Source of the DNA: Flaccisagitta enflata
Lineage: Eukaryota > Chaetognatha > Sagittoidea > Aphragmophora
Assembly (NCBI GenBank): GCA_965153355.1
Contig: OZ231128.1
Location: 17,732,001-17,796,000, forward strand
Direction: 5' to 3'
Length of the DNA: 64,000 bases
The position numbers were made by a program, and so were the translations under genes. Positions 14,087 to 25,993 of the stretch are shown here, one piece after another. The notes below the pieces were generated by a model. It was not told the origin of the DNA. It saw only the letters and a list, made by a program, of their open reading frames with translations, and made no database searches. Numbering within the stretch: position 1 is the first letter of the stretch; each line of letters opens with the position of its first letter.

Positions 14087-15233
14087 TTAGCCCGTGAGTT
14101 TTTTGTACTGATGGCTGGATTGTTCATTTAGCTTAAAAGTGACCCTTTTCCCTTTGCCGTTTCGACGCGGTTTTCCTCCACTTCCGGTGGCGATATTGTT
14201 GGACCGCAATTTATCGAAAAACGACGAAGTTTGTTGTTGTTGTTGTTGTTTATGATCTTCTCTCCTTCTCAATCCCAAATCTCCCTCTTCATCATCGTCG
14301 TCGTCGTCGAAATTGACGCGCCCATCCAGAGTTTCCATATCGGACAAGAAACCGGAAGTAGCTTCGCCACGATCATGATCGTCGGCGGCGTTTCTCTTCC
14401 GCGATGACGATCCAGCTCCTCCTCCTCCTCCTCCTCCTCCTCCTCGAGCGATGGGCTGACGTCCAATAGCCAAACGAAGCAATAAAAGGAACACGACTGC
14501 GCAACTGACGCTGACCGCCAACACGACGTACATGAGTGAGAGCGGACCTTTGGTCTCGAACAGTTGGCCCACTATGATAGGTAAGACCATTTCGCCGACG
14601 CCTTCCGCCACCACCAACACGGCCGTCGACTTGCCGGTTAACGAAATGTATTGCTCCGCCCAATTGACGCCACTCGCGAAAATCGACGACATGCCTGGAT
14701 GAGTGTAATTGGTTAGACAAATGAAAATGTAGATAAATGTAGATAGACAAATGAGAACGTAGATACAAATAATAATGTAGGTAGACAAATGAGAATGTAG
14801 ATAGAGAATGTAGATGGACAAATAAGAAATGTAGATAGCGCCTAACTCAATACACAATTTGTAGAAGACTACGACCAATTGGATACGTCAAGAAATTTAC
14901 CGAAAAGTCCTAATCAGTTACACCGTGAATGTGCCAAAGTTGTTTTTAATTCAAAATACGAGACCCGAAACGACTGATTCCATATACAGCCAAGCCCATA
15001 ATTTCAACGATTCCAGATAATCCCTCACCTAGCCCTAAAGTGGCGGAGCAGACCCATAGAATGGAAGGTATTTTCCTTCCACTGATTATGAGTCCCATGG
15101 CGCTGACGGCAGTGAGAAAAATGTCGCCGAGAAGAAGAATGGCTGGAGACAAAGCGCGTGACAACGGAATAGCCAAAAGACGGCCCATGGAGAAACTGCC
15201 CCAGAATACCGAAGTCAGAAACGCAGCCCGTTC
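14087..15233 (-). pseudogene. MFSD4B-like transporter, duplicated 3' fragment (last two exons)
   Basis: Exons 15233-15029 and 14694-14087 repeat the last two exons of the complete gene at 40765-39664. They encode AAFLTSVFWGSFSMGRLLAI, then MSSIFASGVNWAEQYISLTG, three C-terminal membrane segments, and a Gly-run and acidic tail ending in KKLTG. The reading frame is intact and splice sites are conserved. No upstream exons exist between here and copy B of the eIF4G2-like gene, so this is a 5'-truncated copy unless an LTR or other promoter drives it. Confidence 0.8.
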
Positions 15234-15648
15234 CTGATCGAAATCAAGAGCAGGTTGAATAAAAAATCTTATCCATTGGAGTAAATTTTCCTGTATTAAA
15301 CCATCATTCCCTACAATCTGGACGTTTCTTCCTGTTACTCTTTCATTCAATATTTCCAATCAACCTTTCCTTCAATCTTTCCAATCATTCTTTCAATCGA
15401 TCATTCCCATCATTCCTTCATTTCTATCATTCTTTCATTCAATCTTCCCCATCATTCCTTCATTCAATCTTCCCCATCATTGTTTCATTCAATTTTTCCA
15501 ATCATTGTTTGATTCAATATTTCCTATCATTGTTTCATTCAATCTTTTCAATCATTCTTTCAATCAATAATTCCAATCATTCTCTCATTCAATCTTTTCA
15601 ATCATTCTTTCATCCAATCTTTCATTCAATCTTTTCAATTATTCTTTC

Positions 15649-16031
15649 TGTCAGGTTTAGAGTCCCCGCAGACTTCTTCAGGTCCCCTAATGCCCTAGTA
15701 TCGCCCTAATGCCTACGACCCTACGTCTTCAATACGGCGTGATAACTTTATGAAACGTTTTAATGCTCCAAGGTGGTTACACTGTAAAGGAATGATAACA
15801 ATCGAATATCAATAGATGACAATGATGACAAGAGATAATGACATTATGACAGAGAATAACAAAGTATAAGTATCTCACCGATCGTATAGACGCAATTTAA
15901 TTCTTGAGTCTGGTTAATATCTTCTCCGTTGCTTCGTCGTGTCTTCGGTAGTCAATGTTTCTATAGTCTATTTGTTTACACTTGGGTAACTAAGCAACAG
16001 ATTAACATGATCAGCGTCGACGCGACTAACA
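15649..16031 (-). repeat. LTR (3' LTR in element orientation)
   Basis: 383 bp, equal in length to the partner at 18983-19365, with one visible mismatch. It is bordered outside by the CTTTC target duplication and inside by the purine-rich tract. Confidence 0.92.
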
Positions 16032-16089
16032 CCCCCACCGAACAGGCGTAGCCTGGTCCAAACTTCTAAGCGTCGACTTCCTCGTTCAG

Positions 16090-16550
16090 GCGTCTGAGTC
16101 CAGCGAATCCACAGCGTCCGAATCTGGCAAATCCGCAGCATCAGAGTCTGGCGAATCCGCAGCATCTGAGTCTCTCGAATCTGCAGCGTCCGAGTCCGGC
16201 AAATCCGCAGCGTCCAAGTTCGGCGAATCCGCAGCGTCCAAGTCCAGCAAATCCGCAGCGTGCGAGTCTGGCGAATCTGCAGCGTCCAAGTTTGGCAAAT
16301 CTGCAGCGTCCGTGGCGATGAGTTCCGCGCATCTGTGGCGATGAGTTCCGCGCATCTGTGGCGATGAGTTCCGCCCATCCGTGGCGATGAATTCCGCGCA
16401 TCCGTGGCAATGAGTTCCGCGCATCCGTGGCGATGAGTTCCGCGCATCCGTGGCGATGAGTGCCGCGCATCCGTGGCAACGAGTTCCGCGCTTCTGTGGC
16501 AACGGGTTCCGCGCATCTGTGGCAACGAGTTTTGCACATCGGTGGTGACG
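16090..16550. repeat. Two adjoining minisatellites in the LTR element
   Basis: One array (about 16095-16310) repeats a unit of the type GAATCCGCAGCGTCCGAGTC. The next (about 16310-16545) repeats about 24 bp of the type GTGGCGATGAGTTCCGCGCA. They lie downstream of the gag-like stop and give overlapping open frames that I regard as by-products of the repeats. Confidence 0.8.
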
Positions 16551-16564
16551 AGTTCCATCTTTGG

Positions 16565-16853
16565 TATTCATGCGTTGAAATGGATTTCCATTTCAAAGGT
16601 GGTGGTCTTCCAGTGTCCTCCATTTTATGATCAATGGAAGGATTTGGACCTTCCAAGATCTGCTTTAATCCAGTATCAGGTGGCTTTCTCTTGCGGATGT
16701 CTTCAGGGTGATCTAACCCTTGGGTCAGAGTGGCCGTGTCATATTTCAGCAGAAAACTGCTGCGAGAGATCACACCATGGGTTTTCCCCATGGTTCTGTA
16801 GGTAATTTCAGGTTCTTGAAACTTCAAAGGTTTGGTCAAAATCTTGTGAGTTG
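16565..16853 (-). repeat. Block shared with 19857-20112, possibly coding tail
   Basis: On the minus strand this encodes KPLKFQEPEITYRTMGKTHG and a following Lys/Pro-rich stretch, in a frame overlapping the end of the gag-like ORF. A second copy lies outside the LTR element. The two differ by an 18-nt in-frame deletion and a few substitutions, which is compatible with a formerly translated segment. Function unknown. Confidence 0.55.
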
Positions 16854-18041
16854 CTACCCCCACCGTATCAGATTCCAGATTCCAGATTCCAGATTGCCAA
16901 GTTGGTTTAAGCGTGCATCATGCAATCTTTCTTTGGAGGTGAATGTGTGACCATTCACAACTTGAGAATTTTTCAGAAGGGTCGGATCAGTTCCTCCAAC
17001 AACAGAAGGGGGTGGGTTTTCAACACCAAGGGGTGGTTTGTCAACACCAAGGGGTGGGTTTTCAGCATCAAGGGATGACGTAAATGTCTGTTCTGAGTCA
17101 GGATCTATGGATGGAGGTTCAACTGTCAAATCAGCAGGATGAGTTTCTGGTTTATTTGAGGTGGGTGATGCATCTGCCTCATCGAAAAAGTCGGTTTTCA
17201 ATTCATGGTCATCTTTGTTCAGCGGCAAGAGGTCTTTTCCCTCTTGGGGCAAAGACAAGAGAGAGGGAAGGGGTTCAGAAGCCAGTGGGGTTCTTGGTCC
17301 AGATTCATCAACAATTTCTTCAGGGTTTTCTTCATTTGGGTAGGTTTCCCTACCCTCAATGTCACCAGCCTTAAACCGGCTTTCAAATTCGAGCCTTTCC
17401 AATTCAGCCTTTTGCCGCCATTTAAGTCTCTTTTCCTCTAAATTTCTAATTTGTTCACGTCTGGCTTCATTAGCCTTAGGGGTACCGACCATGGCGCGGC
17501 AAGAAGTTTTGCTTTTGGCTCGAAGTTTCCTTTGAGCATTGGCACTGTCACGCGGATCTGAGTGGCTATGATGTGGGGTTTTGTTTGATGCATTGGTACT
17601 AGTTGGGAGGGGAGTTGATGTTCTAGCCCGAGAATCTCTCTGGGAAGAGTCTCGTTCACATTGAGCGTAAACAGGTTCAAGTTCAACTTCAGTTTTTCGA
17701 GTGTCAGGGATAGTCTCTGACTCGGGAAAGGCAGAGTAAATGGACAGGGCACTTTGGATAGTGGAGATTGCATTTTGTATATTTTGGCTTGTCTGAGCAC
17801 TAAAAACCCCTTCAGAGTGAAACTGGTTCAAATATGCACAATTCGATTCCAAAATGTTTCGGCAATTATTTGTTGATACTTTTGCCTGTGTATCATCGAG
17901 TCTTTTGGCTTTGAAGTAATTTGATTCAAGCCCTTCCAATGAAGTCGCTATGTTGTTAAGCAATACTTGTGCTAACTGTTCATTATGATACAAGGCTTGT
18001 TCATACGTGAATAAGGCTGAGGGATTGTGTCCCGAATTCAT
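16854..18041 (-). CDS. Gag-like protein of the LTR element
   Basis: An ATG at 18041 opens a 395-residue frame; an upstream in-frame extension lacks an ATG. The N-terminal 130 residues look helical (YEQALYHNEQLAQVLLNNIA and following). A charged Ser/Arg-rich middle is followed by a likely coiled coil (RREQIRNLEEKRLKWRQKAE) and an acidic Pro-rich C-terminus with tandem PPLGV units. No CCHC zinc knuckle or protease motif is visible. Position and composition suggest a structural (Gag) protein; the helical coiled-coil pattern recalls BEL/Pao-type Gag, but I cannot confirm the clade. Mobility would need enzymes supplied by another element. Confidence 0.6.
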   Translation of the reverse strand: MNSGHNPSALFTYEQALYHNEQLAQVLLNNIATSLEGLESNYFKAKRLDDTQAKVSTNNCRNILESNCAYLNQFHSEGVFSAQTSQNIQNAISTIQSALSIYSAFPESETIPDTRKTEVELEPVYAQCERDSSQRDSRARTSTPLPTSTNASNKTPHHSHSDPRDSANAQRKLRAKSKTSCRAMVGTPKANEARREQIRNLEEKRLKWRQKAELERLEFESRFKAGDIEGRETYPNEENPEEIVDESGPRTPLASEPLPSLLSLPQEGKDLLPLNKDDHELKTDFFDEADASPTSNKPETHPADLTVEPPSIDPDSEQTFTSSLDAENPPLGVDKPPLGVENPPPSVVGGTDPTLLKNSQVVNGHTFTSKERLHDARLNQLGNLESGIWNLIRWG

Positions 18042-18982
18042 TATCTCAAGGGAGGAAAAAAAATGTTCTGAGTCGAAACTCAGAAAAAGGAAAAATTCAG
18101 TCAAGAGAATCGCGCGATGTGATCCATGCTCAAACGTAAATCGTTCTAGAATCTCTTAGCACTTGGGACATCCCCAAGTATCGATTTTCGTAACGCACGC
18201 GGCGTGGTTCTCAAAAGAAAGTTACCTTTCTTCGAGTACTGTTCAATAATTTTTCTACTAGTTTTGTCTCTTACTTCGTGTATTCATGTCGGGGAAAGGG
18301 GATGCGTATTCTATCTGAGTTCACAATTCCGTAAATGTGCCTTTTCTTTGTACTAAATTCGTGTTCCGACCGCAAGGTAATAAGCGATACGCGATCTATT
18401 CGGTGATAGCAAAGATGAGAGAAAAGACGGCTCAGGTTTGCCCTGGGCAGTCAGCGAAAAACGAATATCAGATACACTTGAGTATCACTCAAGTTCTCAA
18501 AGAATCTTCGTCAAATACTACGCATAATTGAGTTCAATCCATTATCAACTAAGGCCTATCCTTAGTGACAATAAGCGAGTATCTAAAGTTCAACGATGCT
18601 CTTATGTTAACAATGTCGAGAAGGATTCGTTGCGCATGTTTCTTAGGAGTAAACTGCGCGGTTGCATTAAATACGGCGTCGATGATCCTCTAATTCCTAT
18701 CGACGTTGAATGTTCGATGGTCGAAGCGAGCTCTTTTGCAAATGAGAAACGCGCGAAAGGTTCCTGTTCTATCGACGTAGCTCCAGAGAAGAAATTGATT
18801 CTTTGGTTCCGTTCGTAGAAACTCCGTGTTCCGTGTCGATAGGCCATCAGCAAAAGAGCGACATAAGGCATTAGGTAAGTTCAGGTTCGCCCCTCCGAGT
18901 TTACTATCCCCAGAGAGAAAGTCTCACTCAAGTGACCTTTTCACTTGAGCGTCCGATCACGTGCTGTATAGCGATCGTGTAA

Positions 18983-19365
18983 TGTCAGGTTTAGAGTCCC
19001 CGCAGACTTCTTCAGGTCCCCTAATGCCCTAGTATCGCCCTAATGCCTACGACCCTACGTCTTCAATACAGCGTGATAACTTTATGAAACGTTTTAATGC
19101 TCCAAGGTGGTTACACTGTAAAGGAATGATAACAATCGAATATCAATAGATGACAATGATGACAAGAGATAATGACATTATGACAGAGAATAACAAAGTA
19201 TAAGTATCTCACCGATCGTATAGACGCAATTTAATTCTTGAGTCTGGTTAATATCTTCTCCGTTGCTTCGTCGTGTCTTCGGTAGTCAATGTTTCTATAG
19301 TCTATTTGTTTACACTTGGGTAACTAAGCAACAGATTAACATGATCAGCGTCGACGCGACTAACA
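18983..19365 (-). repeat. LTR (5' LTR in element orientation)
   Basis: 383 bp. The leader just inside begins TTACACGATCGC rather than the common TGG of a tRNA 3'-end primer site, so the primer used is unknown. Confidence 0.92.
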
Positions 19366-19370
19366 CTTTC

Positions 19371-20509
19371 ATCCAATCATTCCGATATTTCTTTTATTCA
19401 AACTTTCCAGACATTTTTGCATTTTATCTTTCCAACCATTCTTTTATTCCATCATTCCAATCATTCTTTCATTCAATCATTCCCATCATTTTTTCATTCA
19501 ATATTTCCAATCATTCTCTTAATCTTTTCAATCATTCTTTCATCCAATCGTTCATTCAATCTTTTCAATCATTCTTTCATCCAATCGTTCATTCAATCTT
19601 TTCAATCATTCTTTCATCCAATCGTTCATTCAATCTTATCAATTATTCTTTCATCCAATCGTTCATTCAATCTTTTCAATCATTCTTTCATCCAATCGTT
19701 CATTCAATCTTTCCAACCATTCTTCTATTCCATCATTCCAATCATTCTTTCATTCAATCTTTCCCATCATTTTTTCATTCAATATTTCCAATCATTCTCT
19801 TAATCTTTTCAATCATTCTTTCATCCAATCGTTCAAAGTTCCGTTTTTGATATGCCTTGAAATGGATTTCCATTTCATAGGTGGTGGTCTTCTGGTGTCC
19901 TCCATTGTATGATCAATGGAAGGATGCATTAATCCAGTGTCAGGTGGCTTTCTCTTGCGGATGTCCTCAGGATGATCTAACCCTTGGGTCAGAGTGGCCG
20001 TGTCATATTTCAGCAGAAAACTGCTGCGAGAGATCACACCATGGGTTTTCCCCATGGTTCTGTAGGTAATTTCAGGTTCTTGAAACTTCAAAGGTTTGGT
20101 CAAAATCTTGTTATCTTCGTTCATGTCAGGCTCAAATCAAAAGCATGTCAGACCTTCAATGTGCCTTCTAGGGCGTCTGGAATTCACCCCTGTGTCCTGC
20201 AGGACATCGGGCCACCCAGGCATGCCTGCTCTCACTGTCTTCTTCATTGAATTAGCGGATCATTCCTAGCAGGGCATCAGGTACCGCTGACTATGTGCGA
20301 TCCCCGGATGACTGGTTCTTTTCTAACTATTGGCAGTAACAAATCATAAAACAAGATAAGTAAAACACAATTGAACACTATTCAAACCTAAAACACAGTT
20401 TTATTGCTTTATGGGGAAGAAAACCATTGATTTTGTAACGCGACGCGTCATAGGGAAGAAAATCAAAAGCAGGAGGGAATTGAGGAAAATAATCAAAGGT
20501 TGTGGAACT
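19371..20509. other. Duplication junction region
   Basis: It holds, in order, the right half of the satellite split by the LTR element (to about 19835), a diverged copy of the retroelement block (19857-20112), and a repeat (about 20150-20320) related to the inner part of the elements at 11.2 and 23.3 kb. It ends with a short AT-rich stretch before homology to unit A restarts near 20510. No eIF4G2-like downstream exons are present, which shows copy B is truncated here. Confidence 0.7.
19857..20112 (-). pseudogene. Stray copy of the LTR-element block
   Basis: It matches 16575-16850 closely over about 255 bp and retains an open minus-strand frame (KPLKFQEPEITYRTMGKTHG). No LTR borders it. It is probably a remnant of an older, related insertion at the same satellite. 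Confidence 0.6.
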
Positions 20510-20742
20510 TTATACTCCCGTTTCTTTCTTTTTTTTTTCATTCTTTTTTTTTTTTATTCTGTTCTTTTTTTCTTTCAATGCTTTTTCCTTTCTCCTTTTC
20601 CCTTCATTCTGTCATAATCTTTTTTAAGTATCATCATTGCATCAATCGATAGTGTCACTTAAAGCACGCGGTGAATACATTCGGCAGCCAAACGGAAGTC
20701 AAAAGCTCACTGACAAACACCCTTTCGCAAAAAAAACAAGCC

Positions 20743-21060
20743 CGACCGGGCAAAGATGCGTCCGGGCTGTGTCTCAGCGTGTGTTGATCATGTGACATAT
20801 ATGTATGGACAGACAGATGGACGAACAGACTGGTGGAATGACTCTAAAAACATGTTGATTGATCATTTGTTTCAGTGTAGGATATCACTGTGGCAAAAAA
20901 CAGCCGAGAAACGCGGTTTTCGCACAGGCGTGACGGACGGACCGACGGACGGACCGACCGACGGTTGGACGAACCGACTGACTGACCGAACGATGGACGT
21001 TCGGACGGACGCACGCATGTACCGAAGGACGGAATGACGGACGAACAGACGAACCCTCTT
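20743..21060 (+). mobile_element. Hairpin-family relative replacing the copy A element at the same site
   Basis: It begins AACAAGCCC with a short stem (AGCCCGACCGGGC) and continues with ACGG/GACC tandem sequence at 20930-21050. It adjoins exon 9 at the point where copy A has the 1351-1517 element. I do not see the terminal hairpin, so this copy is either truncated or a different subtype. Confidence 0.45.
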
Positions 21061-21350
21061 CGTTATCGGCATTTTATCGCTCCGGCTTTCTTCTTCTCGT
21101 CTTCCTGTGTCCAGCCACCAACGGCGGCGTTGGCGCCCGTCGGCGGCGTTTATTTCTTCTTCTCCAGCAGCTGCTTGACGCACTGGTGGAGGATCCGGTC
21201 GTGGAGCATGTTAAGCTTGCCCAATTCTCCGATGAATTTGATGTTGCCCAACATCTTTGACTTGGCGATGAGCGCCTGACGAAATAAGTAAAATTGATGG
21301 ATAGAGATAAAGATATTTCCATATAGTCTTTATAGATAGATACAGGACTA

Positions 21351-24096
21351 CACTTTTTTTTTATAAGAGACCAGTTTATAAGAGACATGAGCCTGAGATT
21401 TGCCAAATTTTAGAGCAAAAACCAAAAAAGAATGCCCAGGCTGAGATTCAGTTTTGGAGGTCATTTTTCAAAAGAATTTTTTTAATTTTGATCTAAAATA
21501 AATTTTATTCAAATTGTTATAGAAATATAGGTTTTTGGTCGGCATTGCATGACTCTATAACCTGTCCATCTCGGTCCGTCGGTCGGTCCGTCCGTAACAC
21601 TGCTTTTTTCGTCTTTTTACGTCATTTTAGGGTATTTTATGTCATTCTAAGTCATTTCCAGTCATTTTCTGTTTATTTTAGTCAATTAAGAAATTTTGTC
21701 ATTTTTTGTCATTTTTGTCATTTTTTGTCATTTTATGTTATTATAAGTCATTTTAAGTCATTCTTAGTCATTCTAAGTTATTATAAGTCATTTTAAGTCA
21801 TTCTAAGTCATTCTGAGTCATTCTAAGTCATTCTAAGTTACTTTTTGGCTTTTGTGGTTTTAAGTGACACTTTGCTTAGCACATATAGTTTTTAATCTGT
21901 TTGGGTCATCTGGAAGTTATTCTGAAGTGTTTTGTTGTTTATGGTCATTTTGGGTGCTTTTGGTGTTTGGTTGCTTTAGTCATATTTTGTCTTTTTACGT
22001 TTACGTCATTTGTTCATTACGTCATTTTGTCGTTTTTGGGCATTAAAATAGTTTAAGATCATCTAAAGTCATTTTGAAACATTTCAGATCATTTTTGGTC
22101 ATTCAACATGGGTTTTGGTATGTTTTTGGTCTTTTTATGTTTATTTTTGTTTTGTTTTGTTTTTTTTGGTTTTTTGGTTTTGGTTTTTGGTGTTTTGATT
22201 TTTGGTTTTTTGGTTTTTTGGTTTGAGTTTTTTGGTTTTGGCTTTTTTTTTTGTTTTTGTTTTTATTTTTGTTTGTTTTAGTCATTTAAGTTTTTGGTGG
22301 CATTTTGGTCATTATGTCATTCAAGTCTGCTGGTTTCAGTCTGCTAGTTTCAATCTGCTAGTGGTAAAAGTCCGCTGATTTAAGTCCTCTGGTTTAAGTC
22401 ATCTGGTTTAAGTTGGTTGGTTTAAGGCGGCTGGTTTAAGTTAGTTTCTAGATGGAGTGATTTAAATTTGGCTGGTTTAAGTGGCGAGGGTTTAGGTCTG
22501 CTGGTTTAGGTCTGCTGGTTAAGTTGGCTGGTTTTAAGTCAGCTGGTTTTAGTTGGCTGGTTTTAGTTGGCTAGTTTTAGTTAGCCTGGTTTAGTTGGCA
22601 TGGTTTTAGTTGGCTGGTTTAATCGGCTGGTTTAAGTCAGCTGGTTTAAACGACTTCAGTTTTAAGGCAATGGTTTAAATCAACTGGTTTAAGTCGCTGG
22701 TTTAAGTCAGCTAGTTTAAGTCTGCTGGTTTAAGTCTGCTAGTTAAGTCTGTTAGTTTAGTCACTGGTTTAAGTCTGTAGTTACAAGTAAGTCTGCTGGT
22801 TTAAGTCTGCTGTTTTTAAGTCTGCTGGTTTAAGTCTGCTAGTTTAAATCTGGGTTCTGATCTTAGTTTATGTCTGGTTAGATCTGGTTTAGGTCTGGTT
22901 TAGGTCTGGTTTGGGTCTAGTTTGAGTCTGGTTTTAGATCTAAAGTTAGAGTCTGGTTTGAGTCTGGTTTAGTCTGGTTTGAGTCTGGTTTGAGTCTGGT
23001 TTTGAGGTCTGGTTTAGGTCTGGTTTAGTCTGGTTTGTGTAATTTGGTTTGAGTCTGGTTGAAATCTGGTTTAAGTCTGATTTCGATAAAATACGAAAGG
23101 TGTGAGTTATTTCTAGTTATTTTTATCCTGCACACTGACTTACTAAGAGTGTTGGCCTTGTTTATTTATAAAATAATACTTGTGTTTGGTTGCCTGTAAT
23201 CCAGGCATTATATTAAAACAGGCCAGATGCACAGCTACCCTAGTCGCGTGCGGGTGAGCAGGACCAGTGCTGGAGAAGGTCACCAGAGCATCTGGGCAGG
23301 AGCAGTATGCTCAGCTAGTTCCTAGTCATCCAAGGATCATACATGGTCAGCAGTACCCGATGCCCTGCCAGAAGTGATCTAGTGAAGAAGTGAAGAAAGA
23401 GAGCAGGGCAGCGGCCCCAAGGCCGATGTCTACACCAAGACACGGGGGGGAATTTCCAGGCGTCCTGAGATAGTGATGGCTGATTTGAGGCCTGGAGAAC
23501 TGAAAAGAGGCCTTGGATCAGGTTTGAGGTCATGAGGAAAGATTTGAGCTCTGGAGGGTGAATTTGAGGTCTGGAGGGTTGAGTTGAGATCTTGAGGTCA
23601 GATGTGAGGTCAGGAGGGCAGATTTGAGCTCTGGAAGGCTAGATTGTGGTATGAAAGGGCTAATTTAAGGGCTAACAGGGCTTGTTCAGGGGCATGGAGG
23701 AGGGCAAAAGCAGGCTGGGGGTGTAGTTTGGGTCCTTAATGGTCTCGGGGGCGGAGGACGGAGCGGAGGGTGGGACGGAAGGGCGGACGTCTGGAAATTC
23801 CCCTGTGTCCTCTGGGACATCGGCCCTTTGGGGCCGCTGCCAAAAACTCAGAAACGCCGAAGTAAAGGATAACCGACGGACATAGCGGGTTGTTGAGTCG
23901 CGTGACACACCCAACTAAGTATGATAATTACAGGTTAAGATACAAATATCATAAATAAGGTGTTTTCATACGATTTATATTTTAATAAACATCGAAGAAA
24001 TTAAGAACATTTTAAGAGAATTTCAGGCTGAATACGGCCTAAAATTTGAGAACACCCAGGCTGAGTTCAAAAAAGTTGTCTTATAAAAAAAAAGTA
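21351..24096. mobile_element. 2.7-kb TIR insertion made of degenerate tandem repeats (unit B only)
   Basis: The ends carry an inverted CTTTTTTTTTATAAGA motif (21352-21368 and 24080-24095). Unit A lacks the whole block between exons 9 and 8. Inside are TCATTTTAAG-type repeats (21600-21840), T/G-rich TTTTGG repeats (22110-22280), a GCTGGTTTAAGTCT-type array (22330-23080) and a hairpin-family element (23217-23915). No coding sequence is supported. The target duplication is not clean. Confidence 0.6.
23217..23915 (+). mobile_element. Long hairpin-family element nested in the unit B insertion
   Basis: It has the 5' GGCC start and AGTCGCGTGC at 23242, an inner inverted pair around 23420-23470 and 23770-23830, and a 3' imperfect hairpin AGTCGCGTGACACACCCAACT at 23895-23915. 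The middle is GAGGTCTGGAG-type degenerate repeat. Confidence 0.55.
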
Positions 24097-25773
24097 TATG
24101 GAACGTTCCACGCAAGGAGTTTTGGAAACCATTTCTATTTCCGCACAAGCAGCGTTACAAAGACCATATCTTTTCTGGTCCGTCCCATGAAAGAAATTGC
24201 AATGAAATTAGCCAGACTGCGACGAGCAGATGAGCCCAAATTCTCTATCTCAGAGAGAGACTCAAACCTGTTCCTCTTCATCGTCGGTGAGCGGTTTGCC
24301 ATTGTTGGCGGCGCGCTTGAGTTCAAACTCGTTGGTGGCCTTGTATCGGTTTTCAAACTCGTCTTTGCACTGGTTGAGGAGGAGTCGAGAGAAGGAAGAG
24401 TTGGCTGCGGCGGCGGCGGCGGCAGCCCCGTTTACGCCGCCGCTGCTGCCTCCTGCCGGCGGATCGAAATTAGGCGCATCATCGTGAAGGCGCCGGCAGA
24501 GTTGCGCGTAGAGTGAACTGTATTTGGGTTCATCCAAGGCTTTCTCGAAAATCTGCGTGGTATTGAAAAAGAAAAGTCGTGAAAAGAAAGACCGACAGAC
24601 CGACAGACTGGCAGACCGGCACGCTGGTAGGCTGGCAGGCTGGCAGACTTTCAAACTGGCAGACTTTCAAACTGGCAGACTTTCAAACTGGCAGACTTTC
24701 AAACTGGCAGACTTGCAAACTTGCAAAATCAGAGACAGGTGAAAAAGACCATAGGCAAGTAGGTTTAGCAGTCACATAACAAAATATATACACAATATGT
24801 GTATTACATTTGATCACGTACCAGTAAAATGATTCCTTTCAGAATTTGAGGGGAGTCAATACCAACGTTGAGGAGCTCCAAACTCAATTTGTCAAACTTA
24901 TCCGGTGTCAATTTGTTCAGTATTCTGGAGACAAAACAGAAAACAGAAATAATGGAACCAATTGGCAAGTACCATTGACCAACAAATGTAGTATCATCGA
25001 AATGGTAAATGAGGAGCGAGAAAAAGAGAGAGAAAGAGAGAAGGAGAGAGAAAGAGAGAAGGAGAGACAAAGAGAGAAGGAGAGAAAGAGAGAAAGAGAG
25101 AAAGAGAGAAAGAGAGAAAGAGAGAAAGAGAGAAAGAGAAAGAAAGCAAGAGCTCTCCGTCATACCCGCGGACTTTTTTGAAGATCCTATCCTGGTCTGA
25201 TGTGGATGCGACGGAGGAAGAGGGAGTGGCGGCGCGTGAGTTATGAGAACTGATGCTGCCGCCGCTTCCACGTCCGCCGCTGGGATACGCCGGTAAAGAT
25301 CGTAGCGAATCACGACCGCCACTGCCCAACAATGGCTGAACCAACTGCGTGGCAATTTAGGAGAAAAAGAAGCATCTGCAATAACTATTGATCATCTCAG
25401 AAAAACTCATATTCTCAATCACTACAAACCTATATAAAACATATGGGTTATCTAGTTAACATAACAGGTAAGGCCTTGCGTATGGCGTTTTTTTCCACGG
25501 TTTCGGTTCGGGTTCGGTATACCCCAAAACCTTTCCACGGGTTTATATCGGGTTTATATCGGTTTTTTAACTAAATATAGTAAGAAAAAGATGGATTGAA
25601 AAAAGAAATGATAGAAAAAAAAGTGAAAAAAAAAGAGAAAAAAAAATAGAAAAAGAACACACACAGACACAGACAAACAAACACAGACACAGACATAGTG
25701 AGACAGCAAAAAATCTGAAAAAAAAATTTGAGCAAAAAAGGGAAGAAAATAGTTTTAACAACATAAACAGAAA

Positions 25774-25993
25774 TAAGGCCAATACCCATAAGTCGCATGC
25801 GACACTTACAGACTGACTTAGAATGACTCAGAATGACTCAGAATGACGTAGAATGTCTTTGTTTACCCTTAAATGACTTAAAATGACTTAAAGAAATAAG
25901 ATTGATAAAAAAAGTAAAATGGGGACCGACCGACCAATCAACCAACCAACCAAACGGATGAACAAAGCGGGTGTAGAGTTGTGTGCACGCGAT
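25774..25993 (+). mobile_element. Hairpin-family element, diverged
   Basis: It starts AAGGCC, has AGTCGCATGC at 25791, a GACC/CAAC tract at 25923-25955, the GCGGGTGTAGAG pre-hairpin block and the imperfect hairpin AGTTGTGTGCACGCGAT at 25977-25993 followed by A-rich sequence. It lies inside the hAT-like element. Confidence 0.55.

Larger units (their letters stand above)
15649..19365 (-). mobile_element. Young non-autonomous LTR retrotransposon with gag-like ORF only
   Basis: Two 383-bp long terminal repeats (15649-16031 and 18983-19365) enclose 2951 bp. The target duplication CTTTC is present at 15644-15648 and 19366-19370. In coding orientation (minus) the LTR begins TGTTAG and ends CTGACA, and a GGTGGGGG purine tract directly precedes the 3' LTR. 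The LTRs differ at one base by eye (G/A in the CAATACGGCG segment), so insertion is recent. One gag-like ORF is present; I see no reverse transcriptase, RNase H, protease or integrase. It landed in the 25-bp-type satellite at the end of unit A. Confidence 0.92.

Noticed and set aside
16141-16558. Overlapping minus ORFs with RGTHRHGC or DAADSPDS repeats
   Set aside because: Generated by two minisatellites inside the LTR element, downstream of the gag-like stop.
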